64,000 bases of DNA from Candidatus Competibacteraceae bacterium (lineage in GTDB: Bacteria > Pseudomonadota > Gammaproteobacteria > Competibacterales > Competibacteraceae), in contig CP065007.1 in NCBI GenBank assembly GCA_016699715.1, positions 2,108,001 through 2,172,000 on the forward strand, written 5' to 3'. Below are positions 38,029-48,916 of the stretch, piece by piece. Position 1 is the first letter of the stretch. Every line of letters starts with the position of its first letter. The position numbers were made by a program, and so were the translations under genes. A model generated the notes under the pieces. That model made no database searches, was not told the origin of the DNA, and was given only the letters and a program-made list of their open reading frames with translations.

Positions 38029-40158
38029 TTAACCGTCGAATCGTACCGCCAGACCGTCGAGCGTGATATTTTCGGCGATCTCATCGTGCGGAATCAGCAC
38101 GTAACGCCATGGCTTACCGCCATAACTGGCCGCATGGTTTGAAGCGTTTGCGCACCACTTGATGGCAGCTTCCTTCTTGGCGATGACAACCGGATCTTCA
38201 AGCTCCGTGCGCTTCTTCGGTTCCAGCATGTAGATCGTGTCAGCCGTCTCGGCGACAAAGTCCGGCTGATATTCCAAGCGATCCGCTCCGTTCTGATAGT
38301 AAATCTGGAATTGACCCTTGGCGGGTTTGAACCACTTGATGGCCTCGCGCTCCAGAATCACCGCCAGCTTGCGTTCCGAGTCGGAATCAAACTTCTGCGC
38401 CGGATAGAGGCAGCGCTGGAAGCCGCCGAACAGATACTTCGCCATGTTGCTCTTGTCCGCCGGCTCTACCCGGTAGTTGGTGGGCGGTTCTTGCACGGAA
38501 TACGTGTAGGCACTCTGCTTTAGTTCGGTAAAGCCTTTGCTGACCTTCACCTCGTAGCCGGCGACATCCTCCCAGTAATGCGCCTGCATCTGGGCATGGA
38601 TAAAGCGCGCGATATCCCGCTGGTAGCAGCGCAGCACTTTGCGGGTGTCCTCCTCGGACAGGTAGGTCTTGAAATGCTGCACGGTCTGGGTGGCCAGGTC
38701 GTAGAGCAGGTCGGCGTGTTCGTCGTAGGAAACATCGTCGAAATCCACCAAGCCGCTGACCACATAGTCCTCCAGCCGGGCTTCCTCGATACCGCCACGG
38801 CCCAGCGACACCACTTCCAGTTGATTGGTGCGCAGGTGCTGAATCCAAAGCTCGTCAGATACCGCCGGGTATTTCAGTGTGGAAAGCGCGAGGGTGAACG
38901 GCTTGAAGCCCGATTTCACCTCGCCCTTGGGCACCACCAGGATGCGCGGGATGTCGATGGTCTGCTGGGTCACCAACTCGACCGTCTTCGCCACCACGGC
39001 CGCAAAGTCCGGCTTCTCCGTTACCCCATCCAGTTCCAGTTGGGTCGGCTGATGTTGCTCCTCGACCGCCTTGACGATGGCAGCCTGGATTTCCGGTTTC
39101 TTCAGGTACTCGATGGTGGGCAAGGTCTGCGGCTGGTTTTCCAGCGTGCGGATGACCTGGTAGGTGATTTGCGCGACTTTCTGCTCTTCCGGCTTGGTGA
39201 AGACCGGAGTCTGATCCTGCCCGGCCACCGTCGTGCTACTGGTCGTGTGGGCGGGCGTCAAACCCAGTTGGGTCGCCAGTTGCGATTGCGACACCACCGT
39301 GGTCGTCTTCTGCCCGAGCGTATCTGCATCCAGGACGAGGGTCTGCAAGTGGATCGCCGAATCCGGCTTGTTGGCCTCGGTGATGATTTCCTGAAACTTG
39401 TCATGGGCGATGATGTTCAGCCGATCAACGGCGGTGACACCGGTACGCTTGCCATAGGGCAGGCGCAGGCCCCGGCCAATGGACTGCTCGATCAGAATGC
39501 GGGCATTGGCGGCCCGCAGCGGCACAATGGTGTAGAGGTTGGTCACGTCCCAGCCTTCCTTGAGCATGTTGACGTGAATCACGATTTCCGTCGGCTCGTC
39601 GGTGTACTCCACCTTGAGCAGGCGGCCAATCATCTCCTCTTCTTCTGCGCCGGTCTTGCTCGAATCCACCTGGATGACCTTGTCGCGGTAGCGCCCCTCG
39701 AAAAAGTTGTTGGACTTGATCAGTTCGGACAGTTGTCCGGCATGGGTGGTATCGCGGGCGATCACCAGCAGGAAAGGTTTGACGATAGGGTTTTCGCTCT
39801 CGCGGGCGTAGGTTTCCAGCTCCACTTTTACGCTTTCGTGCAGGCGCATGCCGTCTTCCAATTTCAGCCGTTCGATCTCCTCAACCGACATGCCCGCCGG
39901 GTTGAAATTCTTGCGCGTCACCACCGCCGGTTCCTTGACGAAACCGTCCTGCATTGCCTGACCCAGCGGATAATCAACGATCACGTTCTTGAAGGGTATC
40001 GCGCCGCGCGCCGTCTCAACGAACGGCGTGGCGGTCAGCTCCAACCCCAGAATCGGCTTCAGTTCGTTGATGGCGCGAATGCCGGCGCTGGCGCGGTAGC
40101 GGTGCGATTCATCCATCAGCATCACCAGATCGGGCAAACCGGCCAGATAGTCGAAGTA
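38029..40158 (-). pseudogene. res: Type III restriction subunit Res, C-terminal part (split by IS630 element B)
   Basis: The larger half of a Res helicase-nuclease. It begins at YFDYLAGLPDLVMLMDESHR (the Walker B/DEAD-like motif MDESH) and continues through ELTATPF, NMLKEGWDVTNLYTI, SIGRGLRLPYG (motif VI) and a C-terminal nuclease motif PDFVAE...YMLEPKKR. The first 12 residues of the frame as it stands come from the insertion. With the 41305-41862 part and one TA removed, a continuous 895-codon gene is restored. As it stands it cannot make full-length Res. Confidence 0.9.
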
Positions 40159-41302
40159 ATACCATTTATGATTAGATTTTGTTATCATACTCATTTAACC
40201 TACTTTTATTGATCCAGTCATGAGCCGCTCATTACAAGTCGAAATCCACGAATCCTCCGAAGAACTAAAGCGCATAATGAATGAACAAACTCACGCCAAG
40301 TTTCGAGAGCGATTACAAATTCTATATTGGATTAAAAGTGAGATTTTTCATTCTTTACAAGAGTTAGCCGATCATTTAGGGCGATCGAAATCCGTCATTG
40401 TCAAGTGGCTCAAAGTATATCGTACCCAAGGCTTAATCGGGCTGTTGCAGTGGAATTATCATGGCGGCCGTCGTTCGAGAATTACCGAAGCTATGAGAGA
40501 GGCACTCCAGCGCCGTCTGGACGATCCGACTCATGGATTTCATAGTTACGGACAAATCCAGCAGTGGCTTCTCCAGGAATACGAGGTCGATATTCCTTAT
40601 TCAACAGTGCATCAAGTCGTTCGTTATCAACTCAAAGCAAAACTTAAAGTGGCGCGGCCAACGAGCGTTCATCGCCATGAAGAGGCGGTGGTTTCTTTTT
40701 AAAAAAACTTCCACGACAACTTGAATTAATTGATATTTTTCAGCAAGTTGAAAATGAAGCGGTCCGGCCTTTACGGTATTGGTGCCAAGATGAAAGTCGC
40801 TTTGGATTAAAAACGATCACCCGGCGGGTCATCACCGCATTGGGGATTAAGCCAGTTGGTCCAGTTCAATGGACCTTTCAATCATTTTGGCTCTATGGTG
40901 CCATTGAGCCACTGAGTGGCGAAAACTTCTTTTTAGAATTTTCCCATTTGGATGCTGATTGCTTTCAGTGGTTTTTGAATGAATTTTCTAAAACTTATCC
41001 GCACAGCCTCAACGTAATTCAATTGGATAACGGTCGCTTTCATTATGCCAAAAAACTTGTAATCCCCGATAATGTCGTCTTATTATTCCAACCGCCTTAC
41101 AGTCCCGATGTGAACCCCATTGAGCGTGTTTGGCAATCAATGAAAGATCAATTGTGTTGGATCAATTTAAAAACCCTAGATGAACTACGTAAAAAAGTGG
41201 ATGAACTCATTCAATCGCTTCTCCCAAGCGAAGTGGTTTCTTTGACCAGTTTTGATTTTATTTTATCTGCACTAAAGTAGTAAAATCTATTAGTAATCGG
41301 TA
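40159..41302 (+). mobile_element. IS630-family element B, copy 2, inserted in res
   Basis: A 1144-bp copy nearly identical to 23971-25114, flanked by TA at 40157-40158 and 41303-41304. Joining the flanks through a single TA restores GESYFDYLAG of the interrupted gene, which proves the insertion point. Confidence 0.93.
40220..41280 (+). pseudogene. IS630-family transposase B, copy 2 (stop at the frameshift site)
   Basis: Same transposase as copy 1, but at the slip site copy 2 has T5A7 instead of T4A8, so TTT AAA becomes TTT TAA and the first frame ends at 40702 inside the slippery run. The downstream DDE frame is intact (QDESRFG, QLDNGRFHYAK, NPIERVW). Slippage would have to occur one codon earlier to read through, so the protein is probably made poorly or not at all. 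Confidence 0.75.
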
Positions 41303-41304
41303 TA

Positions 41305-41862
41305 ACTTTCACCGATGTATTCCGAAAGCCGCTTGATGCGCGGTGACTTGCCACCGCGCACTTCGGAATTGATCTTGGAGATGTTGAAGATGTTGATCCG
41401 CACGCCGCCGAACAGCGTGCCGCTACGCGGGTCGTGCTGGTCGTAGTTGTCGCCGGTGATGATCGAGGGCGCGTCGATGGCGAATTCGGCGATGCCCCGG
41501 AACACGTACTTGGGATGATTGCGGTCGCTAAAGTCGGCGATCAGCTTGTTGTAGATGGTCAGGTTGGGCGCCAGCACGAAGAAGTTGTCGATGCCGTGCG
41601 CCAGATGCAGATAGCTGATGAAAGCGCCCATCAGCCGCGTCTTGCCGACGCCGGTGGCGAGCGCGAAACACAGCGAGGGAAAATCGCGCTCGAAGTCCGT
41701 CACCGAGGGAAACTCGTTGCGGATGGCTTCCAGCATGGCCGCGACATCGGCACCCTTGCCAGGCGGCGCAATCTCCGTAATGCGGTCGAGAATCTCCAGT
41801 GAGCGGCGCTGTGGGTGGCGCAGGCTCAGGCGGCCGGCAATGGCATTCACATGGCGGTTCAT
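41305..41862 (-). pseudogene. res: Type III restriction subunit Res, N-terminal part
   Basis: The first 186 codons of Res, from MNRHVNAIAGRLSLRHPQRR to KRLSEYIGES, with Walker A in ALATGVGKTRLMGAFISY. The ATG overlaps the mod stop codon (ATGA), the normal mod-res coupling. After residue 186 the frame runs into the IS630 element and stops. The rest of the gene lies at 38029-40158. Confidence 0.9.
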
Positions 41863-42935
41863 TGTGCCCCCTCGCCGTCAAAAAGCCCCTGCTGGCCGGG
41901 TTTGGGCGGCTCTTTGGGCAGGTTTTCCACTCGCAAGGAGTAATCGTCGTGCCCCCATTCGCAGCGCGACAGCACCTGCTTGGGAATCTTCTTCACCGTG
42001 AGATTGGGGTAGGCATCGGCCTTGGCGCGGAAGGCGGGGCAGAGCACCAGCAGCGTGCGATCCGGCCCCACTTCGTCGGCGAGCTGCTGCAATTGCTCAT
42101 GGGTCAGGCTGGCGGTAGTCACATAGACGAAATCGCGCTCGGTGGAATGGCCGTGCTGCCAATACACCGCATCCGAAGGTGCGTAGGTGAAGCCTTCCAG
42201 CTTGCACAGCGCCTCGGCCAGCATGGCTGCGTTGTAGTCGTGATGAATGACCCAGTTGCCCCACTTGTCCTTTTCCAGCAGCGAGGGCGCGAGGCGGTAG
42301 TAGCGGAAGCCGCCGCCGCCTTGCCAGTTCACGGCTTTGCTGATGCCGCCTTGGTCTTCGCCGTCGATGACTTTTTGCAGGCGCGGAATGATGTGGGTAT
42401 GGCAGTGCTCGCCCAGTTCTACCATGATCCAGCGCCGACCCATCTTGTGGGCGACAGCGCCGGTGGTGCCGGAACCGGCGAAGGAGTCGAGGACGAGATC
42501 GTTGGGGTTGGTGGCGATATTCAGTAGCTGTTCAATTAGCTTCTCTGGTTTTGGCGTGTCAAAGGAGCTTGCGCCGGGAAACAATATACGCATCTCGTTC
42601 TTGGATGTTCGATTACTACCAACATCGTCTTTGGACCAAATTGTCCTTGGCACCAAGTTCCCCACTTCAGAGAGGTAGCGCTTAATGCTTGGTCTTGCCG
42701 CACCAGTTGGCCCCCACCACACTCGACCATCGGCGTCCAACTCCCACAGCTTTTCTTCTGACACTCGCCAGAACCTACCGGGCGGTGGCGAGAATGTTCG
42801 ACCTGTAGGCCCTTGAATCGAATATTGACCTCTTGAGTAAGGCTTGTTCGCGTATGGATCTCCCGGTAGCCATGGCCCGCGTGGGTCATTGTCTGGATTA
42901 GAGTAAATCGAATTTGCCTTTTCGGTTCTTTCAAG
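41859..42935 (-). pseudogene. mod: Type III DNA methyltransferase Mod, C-terminal fragment
   Basis: The frame is open from the IS1634 boundary. It carries RTEKANSIYSNPDNDPRGPW, KPYSRGQYSIQGPTGR, WWGPTGAARPSIKRYLSEVG and the AdoMet site LDSFAGSGTTGAVAH, so it is the target-recognition and C-terminal part of a beta-class N6-adenine methylase. The N-terminal part with the catalytic DPPY motif is gone, replaced by the IS element, so it cannot methylate. An internal GTG at 42764 could start a shorter product but would still lack the catalytic site. Confidence 0.88.
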
Positions 42936-44936
42936 CTCACGGTTCGCTCAAAACGAGGGCTGGTTTTAGAAAATGCGCCATCAGTCGCTCGTAGATTTCT
43001 GCCGACCAGCCGAGCAGTGTGAGTATGCGGTGCTGCAGAGCGCTGAGCGGCGACAGCAGCGCGCGGACCTGGCCGGCGATCGCCACGACGCTCAAGCTGA
43101 TGCCCCGAAAGGCGCGCAACAGCGATTCGGCGGTGGGCGACGCCGTAGCCCGGTCGGGCTGCCCCGGATAGAGGCCGGCGATCGGCTCCGGGGTGGTGGC
43201 CAGGCACCGGCGCGCCACGAATTCGACCAGAACCAACACGCGCAAGGCCAAGCTCAACAGGCGGATTAAGCCCTCCACCCGCGCATCGGTTTGCAGGAAC
43301 AAGGGCGTGATCGCCAGCGCCCGGCCTTTGAGACGGCCAAAACTCCGTTCGATCAGATACTGCCCCCGATAGGCGTGGACGGCGGTCTCGACCGTCAGGG
43401 TCGCGTGGTTGGTGGCGTAGACCCGCCAGCCCAGCCGCTGCCGGGCCGCCGCGACGGCCAGCGGGTCGATCCGCGCCCGAATCGTGCTCTGGTGCTGCAC
43501 CCGGCAGGTGGCCGGACGCGCGCCATAGCGGCGCTGGGGAATCACTTGCGTGGTGGTCTCGAGGTCGAGATGGATCAGGCCCACCACCCGCTGCTCGGCC
43601 AGAATCTGCTCGGCGGTGGCGCTCAGCGCGGGAGCTTCCAGAATTTTCTTGCCTTGTTTGCGCTCGTTGAGGCGGTGAATGTCTGCTACCGCCCGCTGCA
43701 GGCGGGCGTCAAGCGCCTGGGCCTGCCGGGTCGCCTGGGCCACCGACCGCACCACCAGCCGCCGTTCCCGCCACGTCACCGGCCGGCCCTCCACCGTAGC
43801 CGCCAAGTCAACCACCACCGTATAACCCTCGGCGATCAGCCGGGGTGGGGTGGTGGGGTCCGGGTCCGGGTCCGGCTCGTAGACCGGCTCCAGGGGCTGG
43901 GCGCCGCCGAACACCGGCGCCAGCAGGGCGTCCAGGGTGTCCTCCGGCATTTGCTTACCCCCAGGGGGGCACAAATAATAGTCGCCACTCCGGGCGATCC
44001 AGGCCCGGGTCGCCAGAAACCCCATTTTGCCGTCGCCGATGTAGGTCTTGCCGCCAGCCCCAAGGTGGCCTGGACCCGCTGAAGCTCGGGCACGTACAAG
44101 GGGTCATCCGCGCCGTTCCCACTCACCACGGTGGTCGTCAACGGCAAGCCCAGAGCGTCGAGCACCGACAGGCTGATCTTGACTTGCGGCAAGTCCGGCC
44201 GATGATCTTGACTATGCCCGAACTGAAACAGCCCCCCTCACTGACCCCGGCATAGGTTTTGGCCGAGGTGCTGTCGAGCCGTACCCGGTCGCCGCCCACC
44301 TCATAAACCCGCAGCACCGTCCCGTTCAGCGCGGTTTCCAACTCGGCCCAGGTCGCGGCGTCAGCTAACCGATCCAAGATGTTGGCCAACCGATCATCGC
44401 TCAGATCCAGCGGGCGTACCGGCTTGCCCAAACACACCGTCAAGGTATCGAGGTGCGCCTCCACCCAAGGCTGGACATGAGACAGGCAGTGATCGCCCTC
44501 CGAGACGATGAAGGTCAGCCACACCGCCACCACGTCGCCCAAACTCAAGTCGCCCTTCCAGTGGCCATGGGTCGGATAGAATCGATCGAGCAGGGCTGGA
44601 AGTTGCATCTGGTAGACTTGGGCCAACACGACCGGGAGGTCGTCGACGCGTTCGACTTTAATCAGGCGGATGATCTCGTCCAGCATTCGGGGGACCGGTG
44701 ATCGTTATGGCCCGCTGGCGGCGGGTTGCCATGAAAGTACCGACTTTCATCGTCCGGGGCGACGTTCCCCAACGACATGACCGTTAGGTGAGGAGCCCAA
44801 GCGATTTAATGGGTTAGTTCCGGTCTGCACCGCGCTCCCTGTCATCGGTGAGGGGCTGCGGAACGCCTACCAGATGTCCATATTACCTGACACTTTCAAT
44901 TCTCAAAAGTCGATCTTCGCTTAAGCGAACCGTGAG
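42936..44936 (-). mobile_element. IS1634-family element at the type III / type I junction
   Basis: The ends CTCACGGTTCGCT (42936-42948) and its exact complement (44924-44936) form a 13-bp inverted repeat enclosing 2001 bp with one broken transposase. The flanks belong to different genes on opposite strands (mod on the left, hsdS on the right) and show no target duplication, so this copy marks a recombination or deletion junction. The end positions are inferred from the repeat. Confidence 0.7.
42937..44686 (-). pseudogene. IS1634-family transposase with two frameshifts
   Basis: The N-terminal part (MLDEIIRLIKVERVDDLPVV; WLTFIVSEGDHCLSHVQPW; RLDSTSAKTYAGVSEGG) loses frame at a six-G run near 44230, continues in a second frame (GHSQDHRPDLPQVKISLSVL...), and again near 44060 before the C-terminal frame (GGKTYIGDGKMGFLATRAW ... 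YRGQYLIERSFGRLKGRALA). Three segments together make about 575 residues, normal for the family. Two one-base lesions make it a probable pseudogene; the G-run lesion could be a sequencing error or a -1 slip site. Confidence 0.8.
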
Positions 44937-45456
44937 ATCAGAAGCACAAATTGCTCGAATCTCTGAGCGCAAGGCCAATGTATTGGGCCGTCATCGTGTA
45001 AAAGAAAACGATATTGTCCTCTCTCGTCGGGGTGACCTTTCGCGTTGCGTAGCCATCTCTACCGAAAAAAATGGATGGCTCTGTGGTACAGGCTGCCTAT
45101 TAGCTCGCTTTTCGCCGAAAGAAATCAATGGTTACTGGTTAGCGCTTGTTTATCAGCAACCACATCTCCAGACTCAAGTAATGGGCCGAGCTGTCGGTTC
45201 TACAATGGCTAATCTGAATACAAGCATTCTTAGTGAACTGGTAATTGGGCGATCCTCTATCGAGGAGCAGGATGAGATTGCACGGCAGGTTAACGCTGCT
45301 AATCGGCGACTCACTGAAGAAAACCGGAAATTACGGAAGCTACATAAGCAAAAATCCGCCCTCATGGATGACCTTCTCACTGGCCGGGTGCGCGTTACGG
45401 CGCTGCTTTCCGACGAAACATCAGCGTCCAAAGAACTCGAAGGGAAATCCGAATGA
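44937..45456 (+). pseudogene. hsdS: Type I specificity subunit HsdS, C-terminal fragment
   Basis: About 170 codons matching the second target-recognition domain and C-terminal coiled coil of HsdS: ERKANVLGRHRVKENDIVLS, GSTMANLNTSILSELVIG and SSIEEQDEIARQVNAANRRL. The first recognition domain and the whole of hsdM, which would normally precede it, are missing beyond the IS1634 end. An open frame extends 89 bases into the IS. Its stop overlaps the next ATG (ATGA). Confidence 0.85.
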
Positions 45457-45588
45457 ACCGACAAGGTGCTTTGCACCTTGTCGGCGAGCGCAACGCACTC
45501 CAGCGCATGATTGCCGACACCCCGGAAGAAGAAATGCTCGACCGTGGCAGCCTGACGGCGCGGCTGGAAGAAGTTGAATACCAGATTG
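45453..45588 (+). pseudogene. Small gene after hsdS, 5' part, split by the IS4-type element
   Basis: It starts MNRQGALHLVGERNALQRMI and EEEMLDRGSLTARLEEVEYQ, a helical protein often found between hsdS and hsdR. The IS4 element sits after codon 45. Joining across the 9-bp target duplication continues the frame through 48579-48743 to a TGA inside the 11-bp repeat array, 99 residues in total, but the tail after the junction is not family-like. Function unknown. Confidence 0.6.
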
Positions 45589-46348
45589 TATTGTACAGGA
45601 CAAAAATAACTTGCTGAAAATTAAGATAAAAAATAACAGCTATTTTGAGGGTAGTAGGATCGCGAGGTTGCTGTTATCATAACTAATTGATTGATAACAT
45701 TAATTCTAAAACAGGCGAGGTTAATTCCGTGAATTCCCCTTTTTTAATACCCGGCACTTTGCAGAAATGCTTCATCATCATTTTCACTGGAACCGAGCGC
45801 GTATCTCTTGCATCGTCTATTTAATTATCGGAATCATCCAGATGGGAACGGTCAATCTCGCAAAGATTGCTGTCACCTTTCCTGGGCGTGCGCAACCGGC
45901 CTCTCATTACAAACGCCTTCAACGACTTTTTTGTCAATTTTCTCTAGACCTGAATCAAGTCGCCCGGTTCATTGCCAGTCTCATTCCTGTGCTTCAGTTC
46001 AAATTGACACTCGATAGAACCAATTGGAAATATGGTGATGTCAATATCAATTACCTTGTTTTAGGAGTCGTCTATCGCGGATCTGCTTTTCCTATACTAT
46101 GGGTTGCTTTAGATAAAAAAGGCAACTCAAATACCCAAGAAAGAATAGCATTAATGAATCGATTCCTTACGATTTTCGGCCCGCAAATGATCGCCTGCTT
46201 GTTTGCGGATCGCGAGTTTATTGGGATTCAATGGTTTGGTTATCTTATTGAAAATCAAATTAAATTCGTAATACGCATCAAAAAGAATACGCAAATCTCT
46301 AACTCCCGAGGGGTCCCCGTCTCCGCCGAAAATCTTTTTCGAGGCCTA

Positions 46349-48018
46349 CCCCGTGGGTAGCCGTTCTCCCCCCTCTACCGGGGCAAGGGGGCGAGAGGCA
46401 GTCCGGCGCGGCGGTCGGCGATGGCGCGTTCGAGAGTGCGCCAAGGGGAGTGGCCGCGCTGGCGGCAGGTATCGATGACGCTGGCGAGCAGAGCGAAGAC
46501 CCGCGAACCCACCGGGGTGCGGGTACCGTGACTGATCTTGCGCGCGATCACCCAATGGCGTAGTGCCCGCTCTGCTACATTGTTGGTCAGTGGCAGTTCG
46601 GGATGACTCAGCACCTGGAAGATGGCTTCCCAGTCGTTGAGCAACTCCACCGCCAAGGCGTGGGTTTTGGCGTGGGCGTGACCCTGGCGCCGTTCGCAGG
46701 CCGCGCGCAACGCGGCCAGTACCATCATGTGTTGGGTCGGCGGCGCGACCGGCGGCGGACCTTCGCGGGCCGCGTAGACCGCCGCCATCAGCGCCTCCAA
46801 GGTCTCCAGCACGAACCGGCCAAAGACACGGGCCTCGCGGTCGCCACTCTCGGCCAAGCCCCGCGCCTTGCGAATCAGGTGTGCCCAACAGCGTAACCGG
46901 CGCGGGTGGTTGCGGTAGGCCATCCAGCCATCGCTCATCAGCCAGCCGCTAAAGCCGTCCAGCACGTTCTCGACCCGCTCCTTGCCGCGCCCGGCCACGT
47001 AGTACAGGGTCGCGGTCGCCGCGACAAACACCCACAGCCACAGCGGCCGGCCGTGTTCGGGCCAGGAGGTTTCGTCGGCGTGCAGCAGATGGCTGTCCAG
47101 AACCGCCTGGACGAGTTCGTCTTCCGCCGGCGCCACGGCCGCGCCGGCTTCGTGGAGCGTCCGATGGATCGTGCCGGTACTGAGCTTCAGGCCCAGCCAC
47201 TCGTCCAGGAATTCGCGAATCCGCGCCCGCGACAGCCGGAACCGGAAAGCCAGTGCCACGATCAGCGCCGCCAACCCCGGCCCCACCAGCCGCCATTCGC
47301 TGAGTTCAATCCCCGCCAGCAGTGGGTCCACCACGCCCTGGCCGGCTACCGCCCGGGTCCGATGGCCACAGGCGCAGGGGGCTTCGTCATAGCGATGGTC
47401 CACGACCCACAGCGTCAACCCCGGCCGCGCCGGATCGCCCCAGTGCAGGTCGACCGCCTGAAACCCGGTGTAGGCCACCGCACCCACTGGGTCCAGCGGC
47501 CGGCCACAACCGGCGCAGGTGTCGGGGTAATGGGCCTGTTCGGCATTCGCCTGGAACACCTGAGTCCGGCCGATCCCCGGCGCCCCCGGCTGCTTACCCG
47601 GTTTACGGGCGGGTTTCGCGTCCGCCGGTTTCGCCTCGGCCGACGGCGGTTCCGCCGGCACCGGCTTCGCGTCTGCCGGTGCCGACTCGGGTCCCTCGTC
47701 CGCCGCATCGGCGGCATCCGATTCCGGCCCGTCACCCGGTCGGTCCCACGGCGCCCGACTGCTCGGCGGCCGCGAACTGTTGTCCGGTCCCTGATTCAAC
47801 CGGTCCAGCGCCTCCTTCAAATCGTCCAGCAGCTTGCCCGACAGCGCACGCACCTCGGCCTCCCCAGCGAATCCAGGTAGGCGTGGTCTAATTGGCGCAG
47901 GCTATGTGGGCTGAGGTGCATGGCGGTTGATCGTGGGGCTGGACTCTAGTTTTCCATACCTACTCCCCGAGGGGAAGTTAGCCATTACCGGGAGGGGTGT
48001 GAAGAGTTACCCCCGTGG
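46349..48018 (-). mobile_element. IS66-family element nested in the IS4 transposase
   Basis: The element spans 46357-48010 (1654 bp) with GTA-starting ends and an 8-bp duplication CCCCGTGG at 46349-46356 and 48011-48018, diagnostic of IS66. Only the large transposase gene is present, without tnpA/tnpB, like the ISBst12-type subgroup. Confidence 0.88.
46375..47920 (-). CDS. IS66-family transposase TnpC (possible frameshift near its start)
   Basis: From 47853 on, the frame is clean for 492 residues: a coiled-coil and Pro/Ala linker, zinc finger (CAGCGRPLDP), and the DDE core (LLHADETSW, LMSDGWMAYRNHP, LTNNVAERALRHWVIARK). The family-typical N-terminus MHLSPHSLRQLDHAYLDSLG starts at 47920 in another frame; one extra G in the four-G run near 47860 would join it to EAEVRALSGKLLDDL. 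Either it is inactivated, the run is miscalled, or the protein starts internally. Confidence 0.75.
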
Positions 48019-48579
48019 CAGCGCTCTGGTTTTATCGGGCCAACGAACCGTGTGGGGGCACTCTCTTTATGTGATTGGTCTGAAAATGGCCAACGGTGAA
48101 TTCGTTATTCTCGCAACGCAAGAACAACCGGAAACCGCGTTGGAAAATTATAAGGAACGCTGGCCGATCGAAACGCTTTTCATTTGCTTAAAAACTCGGG
48201 GATTCGATCTGGAATCCACCCATATAACTGACCCCCAGCGACTTGAAAAGTGGATGGCTTTTCTCGCTATTGCATTTAGTTGGGCGCATATTATTGGTGA
48301 ATGGCGCCATGAAATTAAACCGATCAAGATCAAAAAACATGGCCGTCCCACCCAAAGTCTTTTTCGCTATGGATTAGATTATTTGAGAAGTTGTTTATTT
48401 CATCACCAAGAATCCGCCCGGCAATACGCTTTTCATCAGGCACTGGAGTCGCTCTTTAAACGGTTGGGATCGAGCCCTCAAAATCGCTGTTTTCTACCTC
48501 TAACCAATACGCCACCCGGCAGAATTTTAACGTAAATTCATTTGGTTAGATGATTTTGTCCTGTACAATGACCAGATTG

Positions 48580-48916
48580 CGCAAGAACAAAGCAGGTCAG
48601 CAACGGATAACCACGCTATCTGCTGCTGGAAACGCCTGATTGGACGGCGGGGGCTTGATGACTGCGGGCTATATAAATCGCTTATGGGTGGTTATGGGTG
48701 GTTATGGGTGGTTATGGATGAGTTATGGATGAGTTATGGATGAGTTATGGATGAGTTATGGATGAGTTATGGATGAGTTATGGATGAGTTATGGATGAGT
48801 TATGGATGAGTTATGGATGAGTTATGGATGAGTTATGGATGAGTTATGGAGATTACGTACAAACCCGCCATACATGCCAAAAGCCACAATGAAAGCAGTG
48901 TAGGGAGGACATCTCG
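48580..48916 (+). other. Region before hsdR dominated by a tandem array
   Basis: Apart from the degenerate tail of the small hsdS-linked gene (to 48743) and the repeat array, it holds only the hsdR ribosome site GGGAGG at 48902-48907, 9 bases before the ATG. No promoter is obvious. Confidence 0.6.
48681..48850 (+). repeat. Tandem array: 10-bp units followed by about twelve 11-bp units
   Basis: About four units of TTATGGGTGG (10 bp) lead into GAGTTATGGAT (11 bp) repeated from 48720 eleven times in full and once in part. The 11-bp period puts all three frames through the same register, and each carries a TGA every 33 bases (TAA on the other strand), so it is not coding. It ends 66 bases before the hsdR start. 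Confidence 0.92.

Larger units (their letters stand above)
45767..48535 (+). pseudogene. IS4-family transposase interrupted by IS66
   Basis: Two exon-like parts, 45767-46356 and 48019-48535, join across the IS66 insertion into a 368-residue transposase. The DDE residues lie in LTLDRTNWKYGD and CLFADREFIG, and the IS4 signature Y-(2)-R-(3)-E-(6)-K is seen in YKERWPIETLFICLK. The current gene stops at TAG 46358-46360, just inside the inserted element. Excision through CCCCGTGG restores LPRGSALVLSG. Confidence 0.85.
45580..48579 (+). mobile_element. IS4-family element carrying a nested IS66-type element
   Basis: The element runs 45589-48570 with 16-bp inverted ends (ATTGTACAGGACAAAA) and a 9-bp duplication ACCAGATTG at 45580-45588 and 48571-48579. 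Without the IS66 insert it is about 1.32 kb. It is AT-rich compared with the flanking restriction genes. Confidence 0.88.

Noticed and set aside
44848..44936. Extra N-terminal codons of the HsdS fragment
   Set aside because: They lie inside the IS1634 end and are read-in, not part of hsdS.
48681..48850. Possible CRISPR array
   Set aside because: Units are 11 bp with no spacers; a simple tandem repeat. No cas gene in the window.
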